From assembly GCA_002794785.1 (NCBI GenBank), contig NBBA01000007.1, positions 124,001-188,000 on the forward strand: a stretch of 64,000 nucleotides of DNA, written 5' to 3'. The DNA is from Coniferiporia sulphurascens (taxonomy: Eukaryota > Basidiomycota > Agaricomycetes > Hymenochaetales > Hymenochaetaceae). Made by a program: the position numbers and the translations under genes. Of this stretch, positions 11,020 through 22,401 are shown piece by piece; positions within the stretch are counted from its first letter, which is position 1, and every line of letters starts with the position of its first letter. The notes beneath the pieces were generated by a model. The model saw only the letters and a program-made list of their open reading frames with translations. It was not told the origin of the DNA and ran no database searches.

Positions 11020-13571
11020 TCAAACTCTCGAGACTCTGAGAGGTAATTGAGGAGTCTGCGTCTCTGCGCCTTTAACCGCCGGTGTCTGTATCCCGCCGAG
11101 ATTCCATACAATAGTTGTGTCCGTGGGGAGCTCAAATTTGAAAGATTTGATCAATATGGAGAGGATCAATTCTAGATGGCCGGTCAGCATTATTATTCGC
11201 GCGCAGGAAAATTATAAAATTAAAGCTCACTCATTTCCAATTCAGCGTATTTAAAGCCACTTCGAAAGAGGGAAAGAAGGTCAGTTTCATCCGGGCCGCT
11301 TGTACTACGGAGCTCCTTCAACTCACATGCACGACCTTGGTCCAGCGCTGAATGTCATCCTACAGTTATTTATCAGCATGATAAATTTAATACGCATGGT
11401 AATCACCAGCTTGTAAACACGTACAGTGATGAATAAACACCAGCAATATGAGCATTATTCACGGATGCCGGCAGCGGTTTCAGCCATCGCTCTGGTTTCC
11501 ATTCGTATGCGTCCACACCCCAGACGGTCTTAAGCCTATTGACAGATCCGAAGGCGACGATGAGATTCTGGCCCTTGCGAATGCGTAAATGGTCTATTGT
11601 GGAAAGCCCGTCCTCCGACTTGCACGGTGTTCCGAGTGGGAGGATCACATCCTTCTGCGCGCTAAGTTTGCAATAAGCAATTTGATTTTGGTAGAAAGTG
11701 AGTAAGGCAGGGACGTACGTCCGCGCCATGAAGTTGACGGGAGGGTGCCTGGTATCAAATTAAACCAGTGTAAGTTGAACATTCTTTTCGGGACTTCCCG
11801 CACATTCAAGCAGGGGAAGGAAAACAAGACCATATATGGAAATTATACGCACAATCGCAGGGTCTCGCGGCAGACGGCGTCAAGGTACGGGAGGGCCATA
11901 AGGTCGTCGTATACAACTTGATCAGAATCCATAATTCCGGACTGCACGATTTCGCGGCGCAAGTTCTCCTGCTCCTCCGGACACCCGGCAAGGCAGTGAA
12001 GGGTCCGCGAGAGTGCGCTCGAAGTTGTGTCGTGTCCCGCGAACATGAAAGTGCTGAAGAGGACGGAAAGGAAAGCTATTAGCCACAAAGCGGCAATCAA
12101 CGGCTATAATATAGACACACCTCATCTGGGCGAGCAACTCGTCATCCGGGAGTCGGTCGTCATGCGAAGCCGAAGTGTTCGCTTTCACTGCCGAAAGTGT
12201 CATGGCGTAAGTAGTTAAACAAAAATAAATGGGCCCCATATGTATTTTTGGACATGTCAAGAAAGGAAAGACGCACGTAAAATGCTCATGACATCCTTTC
12301 CCTCGCCGATCTGTTGAGTGACCGCTTCGTCGCCTTGCTTCAGGGCTTCCAGTTTTTCTCGGAAGATATCGTGCGATGTTACGGCCATGACATCGACGAC
12401 GTCCTTGACTTTCTGCAGATCCGCCGATGGAGCCAGCTCGAGCAGCAGGCGGCGGAAATTCGGTGGCCCAAACTTCACGAATAGTGGGACGAACATCCGA
12501 AACATACTCAGTCTGAACGCGCATGGACTAAAGACAACTCTTCAGGAATACTTCACGCATAGAACGGGAAGGCTTCCACGTACATTAAGTTCTTGATAGA
12601 CTTCCCGTAAGCCGTAATTGAGCCAGGGTTTGGATACAGGGGGTCAATGGATGTCCCTAAGCCGCCCGTGCCGATAATTTCAAGCGCAGCCCGCGACATC
12701 CACATCAACATGTCGACCTCACAAGGGCCATCTTTTGTTTGCATGGCGATGGCGTCTCTCAACTGCAGAAGATAGATAAAATAAGGTTTAATTTCCCGTT
12801 CCTCTGACGCGACGGATCTAATAAGAGCACTTGCCTTTCGCACAACGGTACAGAATAGCGGTGTAAGGTTTCGGATGTTCTTTATGGAAAACACGGGGTT
12901 GAGCATCTTGCGCTGTTTGCGATGGTGACTGCCTGTATAGAGCCGTCCATGATTATCTTGACTGCATCGCTTTCGGAAAGGATCGGCTTACCTGTAGTAG
13001 ACAAAAGCCCTGGGCCGAAGACCAACATGTTCCCCCTATTTAATTTCCCCGGAGAACACACGATGAGCACTCGTCCATGTCGCGGCAGTTACGGCGGGAA
13101 GTGCGGAAACGTACTCGGTATACCATTTCGTTTCCTCGTATATTGACGCGTCCTTGACAAGCACATGATACAACGCTTTCGGGTCAGACACGTACACTTG
13201 ATGACACTATGAACGAAAAGAAAATCATCCGACGTCAACTTGGTTGGCCGCCACAGAGTATTATTCGCAACGAGAAGCATTAGATCGCTTACCCCGAGAA
13301 GACCGTGGATTTTAACGGCTCCGCCATATCTCTCCACGATCTCGCGGTGGAACCGCCAACCGTCTCTCGCGTAAACTTGACCAAGGTTACCTACACGGCG
13401 ATTAGTGAAAGCTAGGCGACGGATATTTTGCGCGTGCGATTAACCTCTCCAAAAGGACACGTTAGCAGGGCCGTTCAGATGGCGGACGCTGGACGTATAG
13501 CGTCGCCACAAGTAGACGGCGGGCACAAGTAGGGCACAGAGAAGAGTGGATTGTAGAACGACTGACAACAT
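11020..13571 (-). CDS. Cytochrome P450 monooxygenase
   Basis: Model complement(join(11020..11171, 11231..11259, 11327..11359, 11425..11661, 11719..11748, 11853..12053, 12121..12187, 12277..12512, 12584..12762, 12835..12932, 12992..13035, 13124..13206, 13293..13390, 13445..13571)): 14 exons, 537 aa, unbroken frame. The N-terminus is a membrane anchor (MLSVVLQSTLLCALLVPAVY) that would hold it in the ER. P450 signatures appear in order: the HHRKQRKMLNPVFS C-helix block, I-helix AGHDTTS (about 316-322), K-helix ETLR (about 373-376), PERW, and the haem loop FSAGPRSCIG with Cys477 as haem ligand. One intron (12763-12834) starts with GC (AAG|GCAAGT) instead of GT. The 30-, 29- and 33-nt exons are fixed by conserved motifs. 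It needs a P450 reductase; the substrate is unknown, and I do not assign a CYP number. Confidence 0.95.
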
Positions 13572-15257
13572 GTTCAGTTCGAGAAGAAGGGAAAAATCCG
13601 TCGGTGCGGGGAGTGACCGAGTCGGATGGTGTACAGCAGAGACGCGTCCAGCCTTTATGTAGGTTTCGCTGAGCTGGCTCTTCGTAATCATATGTAGCAC
13701 ACTCGCCAGATCGGTCACTCATTAGAGACGTAGCATGGTTCGGACGAGGGGGTGACATAAGGAGCGTATCTGGTGATCATCAAGATTCGCAGAACAAGTC
13801 TGGCCCGAAACCCAAGATTACTGCTTCCTGAGGGTCGAAAGGGGGAGATGAGCCGAATCCAACAGTATGGCAGGTGCCGGATGGAATGGCGCGGGTAGCG
13901 GCAATCTCCCGTGCAAACGTACATCCCGCAGCGGAAACGCCTTGTTATGCCCGAGGAGACGCGGCCCCAATCCTTCGCGCCAAGATACCAAGTGTCGAGA
14001 ATATTTCCGACCTTACCACAGTGCCAGAAGTCCCGGTGCGAATTCAAGGGCACCAGTAGCAGACGGGCTTCCGTGCGTCAAGATTTGGAGCCAAAGCACT
14101 TCGGAGCGGCCAGTGTGTACATCTTCGGATTCGGCAGGGCTGTCCAAGGGAAGTCAGGCAAGGAAAATTTTCAGCCCTGTCACTTTAGAATTGGAATTTG
14201 CGTCGCTAAGGTCGGGCACCGGGGAAGGGTGTGTGGGGCAGCGCTTGCGCGACGCCTCGAGCCGCGAGTCGAAGTACACGAGTTGATCTGGCTACTGACA
14301 AGATCTGCTTGAGCGCCCACGAGCGAAATTGAGTCCGTGCCGAATTGCGAAGATCTCGGTGTATATGTCGTCCTGTTCATCTCCTCATGACCATGTTATC
14401 TTGATTTCAAGAGCAACGTGGGAGTAGGCCCGATACTGTGTCGTACTACTAAGTAGCGGCCGATACGGTGATAGACGCAGTAGAATTCGCTATTTCAGAG
14501 GTGTCAGCGGAACACAGTCCGACCTGGCAGCCGGGAACAAAGGTAGTCACCGCAGAGAATCAGGGAGGAATACATATGCATTTGCATGAGCTCTAGCCAG
14601 AGCAAATAGAAACTTGTGTGAGTTGAGATTGAGTCTGCCGGCGGTTCGCTGTGTATGGCTTGCGTAACACAGCTGAGAACCGACTGCCTCTAATGGTCAT
14701 TAGGCGAAGATCCCGTTTGATGCCGAATAGTATTGTACTCAGGGCACAGGGACCAGCGTACGTACTTATTAATTTTATTATCCGCTACAAAGTACCGGCA
14801 AAACTATGCAAATACAAATGTGAAACATACATCATTCCAATTTGCTATCCTGCGGCCAATGACCTGGTGAACGTATTATAGGCTACCCCACAACCACTCC
14901 GTTCACATTTCCTATTTTGGATCCTTGATAAGATACTGCGACCGTATCCGAGGCTATCCGGAGATTTAAGCGGAGGCTTTGGTCTCGTCGGCGTGCACGG
15001 GTGGGTCCACATAACGTCCCGAACCTCCGCCGAATACGTCCTGTATGGTAGGAGATCGAAGACCCAGAGATGCAGGGACAGACGACACGCACACGCGAAG
15101 CCACCAGAGAGGTCAATGGGCGTTTTCGAGACCGGTTCCGCGCGGTGCGCGAGAGCGAAAAGTGGTCACAGGAGCATAAAGTAGGACGAGGCGAGGGAAA
15201 AAAGAGGGGCGTATAGGTTGTCCACAAATCAGCAGATCAGCTTATGACGACATAAAG
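13572..15257. other. P450 upstream region and DUR3 3' flank
   Basis: 1.7 kb without recognisable exons. The part next to 13571 must contain the P450 promoter. No repeat or RNA gene was seen. Confidence 0.45.
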
Positions 15258-18200
15258 TTACTTTGATAAAGTGCTGACCTTGACAAGTCCTCTCACCACC
15301 ATAAGAAGTGCAGCGCGACTCTCATACAGCGGGTAGATGACAACGGTGATAGCAGAGCAAAATGCCCAAACAATGCCGATGATAACCCACGCCCCAAGGC
15401 CACGCACACCAAAGACAGTCTGCGCGAAGAAGAGAGGCAACGGCACGATAATGATCATCACCAGAAGCTAGATTCCAAAACCGAGTCAGAGTTCTTATCA
15501 GAGCACGCAGGAACGATTACCCGCGAATGCGGAAGGTCGATATAGGGGCCGAAAAAGCACGGCACAAAACGGTCGCCAAGAAAACAAATACTCAAATATT
15601 TATAACTTACCAGCGTCACGGATGACCATGCCGCGAACCTGAACGCGGACTCAAGGTTTGCGCGGTCGAGCTCGTCCTCATCCGTAATTCCTGCTACCTG
15701 CGCGGCTGCGTCATCAGAAATGCTCTGTTCGTCGACCCGTGGCTCTGGCTGTAATTTATCGTCCACGTATCCATTCTTATCCTCCTTTCCGATGCTCCCC
15801 TTTACGAGCGGACCGGCGTGATGTGAAGTCGGCGCATTTATCATGCGGGTGACCTCAAAGTCGAAGTCTTCCGGGAACTATTCATCCGAAGCGCCAGATA
15901 ATTCAGGGTAACACAGATAGATTAATCGATGTGTTTGTGGATCATGGCGATAGAAGGAACGCACAATAAGTGAGTAAACCACGGACACAATCGCACCGAC
16001 ACCGATTGAAGCGAGATTCCCCGCGAGCATCTCATAGTTTCCGCCACTAGTCTATTTCGTAGCAGCCGGAGTTTGCGCTAAATCAGTATGAATTGTATAG
16101 CAGCCAAATCCCGGGGACGGCAACTGACCGTGACGTTTATCACTTTGTCATTCAGCGTGCTCGTCGTAACTAGCCATGCGATAATGCCCGCGCAGAAGCC
16201 TGAGATGGCGCCGGCGATGCAACCCACTTTACTGGCCTTGCTCCAGGTGACACACAGCGCGATGGGCATGACCGCTGAGCCTAATATGACGCCCATGAAG
16301 GTCTGCAGGGCCGGACAAGCAGTATGGAAATTACGACATGGTTTGGTGCAATCCGTTAGTTTCAAGAGTTGGAGACAGCAATATATCACAGATTAGAAGA
16401 CGCACGTAAAGCCAGCCCATAGATACGCCAATATAAAAGAAGATAAGGCCGGCGAGGCCCATGACGAGCGCATAGAGCGCAACCTTAGTGGGGGGTCGGA
16501 CGTTGAGCGATAGAAGCTCCATGCTAGGGCCGAGTATTAGACGCACCATCGCATGCGAGATCCTGGAGATTTGCGTCTCCGTTGCCTGCGGATTGATATA
16601 TTTCTATTCAAAAACATCGAGGCCGGCATGAGTCAGGAAGATGTATCTTAGTTTGCGTAACACTTATATGCAATGAAGCATACGGTTCGCGGACAACGCA
16701 CCTTGTACACATCGTATGTCAGGATGCTCGAGACGGCGATGAGCTCCGCAGAGGTGGCACTAGTGACGGCGAGGAAGAGGAGCACTAGCATTGCAGCGGC
16801 ACCAGACTTTCCGAGGAGAGCAGCTGCCGCGGAGGGCGCGGGGAGACCCGCGGAGACGTCGGCCGCGCTAAGAACGCGCATGTCGGGGTCTCCCCGAAGC
16901 GCGACAGCTGCGAGGCCCAGTGTCGTCGCAAAAGTGAATGGTATGGCGAACCTTTTAGTCGAAATTCGTTAGGGAACCGCTTTTCCTTCGTAGAAATAGC
17001 ACAGAAAAAAGGGATGAAAAGTGTTGGGCTCCACAGAAGACGTAAGACGCAAGGAGCGCTATATTACCAACTACAAATAAGGAAGAGTCTGAAAATACGC
17101 ACCAGGCTAGACCACCAATTAAGTACGCTTTGACACAGCTAGCGGGCCGACTAGCGATCGCGCGCTGCCAATACGCCTGGTCGTTGAACACAGTTGCAAA
17201 ATTGCCAATGATATTTATGACACCAAAAATAAGTCCGTCCTTCGAGCGCATCGTCAGATAGGAGCCGTGTGCATTACCGGAGACGGGCGCGGCCTCGGCA
17301 GCGGCAGCGAGCAAATCGTGCATACGGCCTATTGAGCCAATTTTGGGAGAAGTCGCATAAGCGGTAAAACAGAAGGTAAAAATAATGGCGAAAAGGACGG
17401 TTGTGTGTGTGCTTTAGTGCAGGACAATTTCAAATAGGCGGAAGTCAGTAAGGACTTAGCACTATTTACGCTTGTAAACAACGCACTAGTCACACAGGAG
17501 CGTAGCGCGCATGCCACCGGCAACAACATAAATGGCGACACCAAGCGGGATCAGGAAGCAAGCCTTGTTGAGTAGTCGTGATTAGCACCAAAAGTAAAAG
17601 GTATATTTATAGACTTTACCGCAATGGTATTCATGCCCGTCAAATCAGTGACTGTAGCAGAGCCGCCGAGAACAAGCATGGATGAAACGATAATGTTGGT
17701 GGCAAGGCTGAACAAAAAATCAGAGAAGAAAAAGTATCAAGATGCAGCCCCCAACGCACCCGAAGAACAAGAACACTGAGTGTCCAGCAGTACCCCAACG
17801 TGCCCCAACAATTTCTAGCCAAGTATGCGCATTTGGGGCGTTCATTTTCATTTTAGCTGCAAGCTAAACAATTATACCAGTATTATGTTTCTCATCAAAT
17901 GCGAATTAAATTTAAAGAAAAGTGTAAATATAAGGCTTACCTGAGCAAAGAGCAGGACTTGAACGGTCGCTCCCGCGCCGTACCACCACGGCCCGGAGAT
18001 GCCGTATCTGTATGCCACCGCACTTGACTGAAGCTACGGAAGAAGTCCGGAATTAGTTATTTACGCGAAATTTGTTTTTCAGTCAAATTTCGCCATGCCC
18101 CTTCCATGGAAGCATGTACGGAGAGGACTTCGCCTCGTATTTCCGTTGAAAGAAAAACAAATGGGGGAAAAGAAATGAAAGAAAACGCGGAGCTATCTAT

Positions 18201-18608
18201 GACTTACCAGTGTTGCAGCCCATGTCCACGCGGAAACAATACCCGACGCGATGAGGCCTGGCTTTACGCTTCGCGACGCACTGCTGAACTCCTCGTTGTT
18301 AGAAGGCTTGAATGGCGTGTAGCGAGCTTGCAGGGCAGTAAGTCCGAGCATAAACGCGCTGAAGAAGAGGCCGATGCCTGTGGAGCGCCGCAAATAAGGT
18401 TGGCATTTCAGTGAATATAGATAAGGATACCGCAGGCAACAAAAAGCATGAAATAGCGCGTACCGACGACTGTTCGCATTTGATCGCAGCAGCCAAGGGA
18501 AGTTGAGGATTAAGCATGTTTAGGCTAAAAGCATAAAAACCAGAATGATCTGGACGCACCGACACCATAGCCCGCGCCTTGTGGAAGTACCGTGGACACA
18601 GTTGACAT
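15258..18608 (-). CDS. DUR3: Urea active transporter (sodium:solute symporter family)
   Basis: Model complement(join(15258..15467, 15611..15877, 15965..16051, 16129..16302, 16406..16483, 16547..16603, 16702..16951, 17103..17411, 17487..17563, 17620..17707, 17760..17863, 17941..18033, 18208..18377, 18464..18469, 18560..18608)): 15 exons, 672 aa, intact frame. The product is a polytopic plasma-membrane symporter that imports urea (and in yeast polyamines). DUR3 landmarks include [13 protein letters not shown] at the N-terminus, [86 protein letters not shown] and [22 protein letters not shown]. The second exon is only 6 nt (TCGTCG); without it the conserved GYxxVxG helix would lose two residues while the frame stays open. 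Many donors are GTGCGT. It is divergent from the NAD(P)HX epimerase gene. Urea import feeds nitrogen metabolism, and the promoter has paired GATA motifs. Confidence 0.95.
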
Positions 18609-19088
18609 GACGAGCGTTCCCGAAAACTGTGACTCCTTAGTGCGCTTCGAAAAGTGGTGGTCAAGATCAAGGAGACGACCTTCGAATCACCGCAGCCCAA
18701 CATTTTCAGTCGCGTTCCACTCTATATCCTAAAGATGCAGGCCTTATCTCCCTGGGGAGTCGAGATAAGACATGGGCGCTTCTGGAGTCCGGGGTAGACT
18801 GCAAATCAAGCCAGGTTCAGACGGTTATCATGATAAAGGAACCGCGCTTCTGGTTCTCGGCCGAAAGGTGCGGTAAATTTTTGAGCGCATTGTGGATATT
18901 TATCTGAAAATTTTCTGTGTTGCCCGCGCCCGAGTCAGAGTCGAAACAAGACGAAAAGAACAAAATGTCAGAAATGAGAGGAGATGTCAATTGAGTTTGA
19001 GTGGAACGTGGAGATTAGCTATAGCTCAAAAAGGAAGCGACGGAGGCAATCAACTCGGCGCCACTCGACTTGAACTTGGTGTATCGCC
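18609..19088. promoter_or_regulatory. Divergent promoter, DUR3 / NAD(P)HX epimerase
   Basis: 480 bp between the two start codons, containing both promoters. The only motif I can name is the inverted GATAAG pair described separately. Confidence 0.5.
18743..18769. promoter_or_regulatory. Inverted pair of GATAAG motifs upstream of DUR3
   Basis: CTTATC at 18743-18748 and GATAAG at 18764-18769 face each other 15 bp apart, about 135-160 bp upstream of the DUR3 start codon. GATAAG is the binding core of fungal nitrogen-regulatory GATA factors (AreA/Nit2/Gln3 type), which are known to control urea transporter genes. Binding here is inference. Confidence 0.45.
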
Positions 19089-20237
19089 ATGTCGATTCGT
19101 TACTTGACTGCAAAGGTCGCTCAACAGGCACGTACAACCTAGCGCAATCAACAGTCTCCAGCAATTTATCCGAATCCATTGGTACCGATATCAGATTGAT
19201 GAAGAACTCATGAACGCGGCGGGCGCGTTCAGCCTCGACCAGGTCACCCATTCGGTGTAAACTGCGAACTTGTTACTGACACTGACAAACTCTTCCCGCT
19301 CGTAGCTCATGGAGCTGGCTGGGTTGGCCTGCGCTCAATCTCTTGCCAAAGTTTATCCAAAGGAAACACATCGGCGCGTGCTTGTTTGTTGTGGACCAGG
19401 AAACCAGGGCGGCGATGGTCTTGTTGCGGCTAGACACCTTGGTGAGTGGCAGAGTCCAATCAACCGATCCACTACGCTAAAATGCATGTAAATAGCTCAG
19501 TTTGGATACAAGCCAACTCTGTTCATGCCTAAGGTCCTGGTCCCTTACTAGACGTTCCGTTTGTTACATAGTTTTGTGCTGAAGCGCATAGCAGCCCGGG
19601 AAGAAGGATATCTATCAGGTATACCCTTTTGTCCAAAGCTCCAAGCTTTTCGTCGCACACTCACTCTGTTTCATACGTCAAGCGTCTTCAAACGCAATGC
19701 GCCAACATGTCCATCCCGTCGCTCTCCGTCCCAGAGGATGCTACCCTTACGCTCACTCAAGCCCTACACGCGTCCGACGTCGTTCTCGACGCGATTTTTG
19801 GCTTCTCTTTCTCACCCCCGGTACGCGCACCCTTCGATGTGGTCCTGCCACTTCTCGCTCGGTCCGGACTGCCAATCGTCAGCGTGGACATTCCGAGTGG
19901 ATGGGACGTCGAAAAAGGGAAGATACCGTTTAAAGTGAAAGACGTGGAACAAGGCAAGAAAGGTGGTGACGCGGAATTCGAGGGACTCGAGCCGGATGTG
20001 CTGGTCAGCCTTACCGCCCCGAAGCTCGGGGCAAAGGAATTCAGAGGAAGACATATCCTGGGTGGCAGATTCGTCAGCAAGTGAGCTTTCATTACACTAT
20101 AATGCCAGTCTGTTTTATCGTTCACGCACTCCTTTACAAGAAAAATCGAAGAGAAATACGAACTAAATATTCCCGAGTACCCTGGTTACGAGCAAATCGT
20201 CGAGCTACCGCCGGCCGGAGGTGGTCAGAAGCTTTGA
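19089..20237 (+). CDS. naxE: NAD(P)H-hydrate epimerase
   Basis: Model join(19089..19127, 19195..19242, 19306..19441, 19496..19533, 19595..19618, 19683..20080, 20141..20237), 259 aa. The enzyme epimerises the damaged cofactor NAD(P)HX so that the partner dehydratase can repair it. The YjeF_N landmarks are all present: [13 protein letters not shown] and [12 protein letters not shown] near the start, [43 protein letters not shown], and LVSLTAPK followed by [10 protein letters not shown]. Two splices are unusual. The first intron (19128-19194) begins CAG|GCACGT, a GC-AG intron required to join AQQ to IDEEL. Exon 5 is 24 nt and encodes PGKKDIYQ, which the family has at exactly this place. The length agrees with fungal homologues. 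Divergent from DUR3. Confidence 0.93.
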
Positions 20238-22401
20238 GCATTAAGGCTGAGAGCCTATAATTACCTATACAATTGCGAAGTTGCTGATAAAGCGAAATAG
20301 TATAGATTTGTGTGCGTCTCTTTGGACCATTGTACAACTAATGAACTTGTATTTTGCTCGTCGCTGAAAACTTCAAAGGCGGATGCCACGGGAAAAGTGA
20401 CGTCACGGATGCGCTCCGAGATCGGGTTTACGAAGCCATTTGCAATGAACAGATGTAAGTATAGTAAGTTGGCTTGATTCAAGCCGCATAATGTTTGCAA
20501 TTGGCAATATGAATAGTTACAGGGTAACACTTAATAATAAGTTAAGCAATTGGTCAATTTTCCGATGACCATTTGTATTAACAGAAGATCCAGATCCTAC
20601 TGTACCTCTCCGTCTATGCCCGCATAGATGAACGCGCACGACAGTAGCCGATTCGCTACCCCCGGAAGGGCAGTAGTCGAAGTTACCTTCAGCTTGGGTC
20701 GACTGAATCTCGAAAGCCTGCTTCCTGAGGAGTGATTGCAATTTGCTGGGTGCCCCTTCATACAAAAGGCGGCCAGCGGATCCAGAGACACCATGTCGGG
20801 AACGTGAACACCCGAGGGAACTTCTCGACAGTGTTCCGGACTTCTACGACGCAAACGTTCGTCTGTAGTCTGATCTGATGGACCGCTTTTTTAAGCACAA
20901 AAGTACTGAATGGCTGTTTGAGGGGCCCTTCGCGTATCCACTAAAAAGTAAAAAGCGTACTCGCGTCCGAACCTCGGGCTTGTTCGGTGCCTATGTTTAG
21001 TATTGCGAACTGTTAGCCTGACACACGGAAGTAAACAAGAGCCCATAGCCGTCTGGTGAGCGTACGCCGCGCCGTTGCGCATAAGCGGACCTTCAGAATT
21101 CAATGTATCGGGAGATCCGGGTGGACGGAAACACGATGGTCAACTTCATCTCTGCGGGCGCCTCACAAGTCCTCACTACGCCGCGGCCTGCAAAAAAGGA
21201 GAGAAAAGACCAGGACCTGGTACAATTCATGGCAGGAACACGCCCGCCGAAGCGGTGGCGCCCGACCCGGTACCGGCCTTTATCTTTGCGGACATTCCAA
21301 AACCGAAAAGAAAGAAAAAACGCATGGAAAGCGTCCGTGCGACGTCCGCAGGCCGAGAAACTCAGCTCGGTCCGCGTTTCGCATCGATCGCGGTGATCGT
21401 CATCATTTATGCAGAAACTAGGGTATTCGTTATCACGTGACTGCATTTCGGCCCCTTTTTTGAATCCGACCCGACTCTTTCCCTTTGTCCCCGACTCCCC
21501 GAGTCTTCTCCCCCGTCCCCATTCCGGCCACATTCGTAACATCGATCAATGGCGAGCCGACACAGAGTATACATTTATTTTTCAGCAAGCAAAAAGAGGC
21601 GGACACGGCGCAGGGATCCATCGGCTCACTAAGTAAGTTCCTGCCGCAAAGAATGAACCCCAAACAAGTTCACCGTTAGCCTAGCCACAAGAGCTTTAAG
21701 TCATGGACTCCGGCGTATGTTATCCGAGTACTGCATACCCGGTCAAAATATTGACCCTGGTCGACAAAAAAAACATTTAGATTTACCTCTGAAACCACTG
21801 CTGACTACATAGTTTGTCAGCAGCTCATATGATATCTATACCCCAAATGGTCACCGTTCTGGAAGGATTCGTGCCTCCTTTTCTGTGCGCTGGCCGTCTG
21901 CATTACAAAAAAATGGAGCAAGCCCCCTCCTTGCACTCGCATGTCTAAGATCTCGCCAGCTTACGTTGCTATAGAACCTCGGCAGGGCAAAGTTTCAGCT
22001 CCGTCGCAGCATCCACCTTCGCAACCGCGAGCAGTAAAATGCTTCTTAATCCGACAAATATTTTAGCCCAGATTCGGCACCGCCTGGAACTTCGCCTGGA
22101 GTTCGGCGTAGAACATATTTAAGCGTGCAATATTCAGAGATAGCCTATTCACATTCGATCAGACTTCCACGTGAGCTAGCCCCCCCAGGAGTGAGCCCTG
22201 GCGATCTCAATCGCACTTTAAAAGCAAGACGTCGAGCCGCGAGAGATGCCCCCGCGCCCCCTCTGTCTGCATTCCGGTATCCTCGAGCCTGTTCAGTGTG
22301 CACCGGCCTTGCAGCTTTCGGATTCAGACGGATTTCAGCCGGGCACCGTTCTCGTTCCTTCCTTCTTCTCTGGATAGACCATCTCGGGTCCTTTTGCAAC
22401 C
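20238..22401. other. Intergenic region, nothing recognised
   Basis: 2.2 kb. Overlapping open frames of 70-150 aa around 21056-21660 are on both strands and compositionally odd (Arg/Lys-rich), with no recognisable domain. The promoter of the DUF6534 gene lies at the right end. Confidence 0.45.

Noticed and set aside
12027..12596. Plus-strand frames of 63 and 92 aa within the P450
   Set aside because: Antisense to P450 exons with well-matched motifs.
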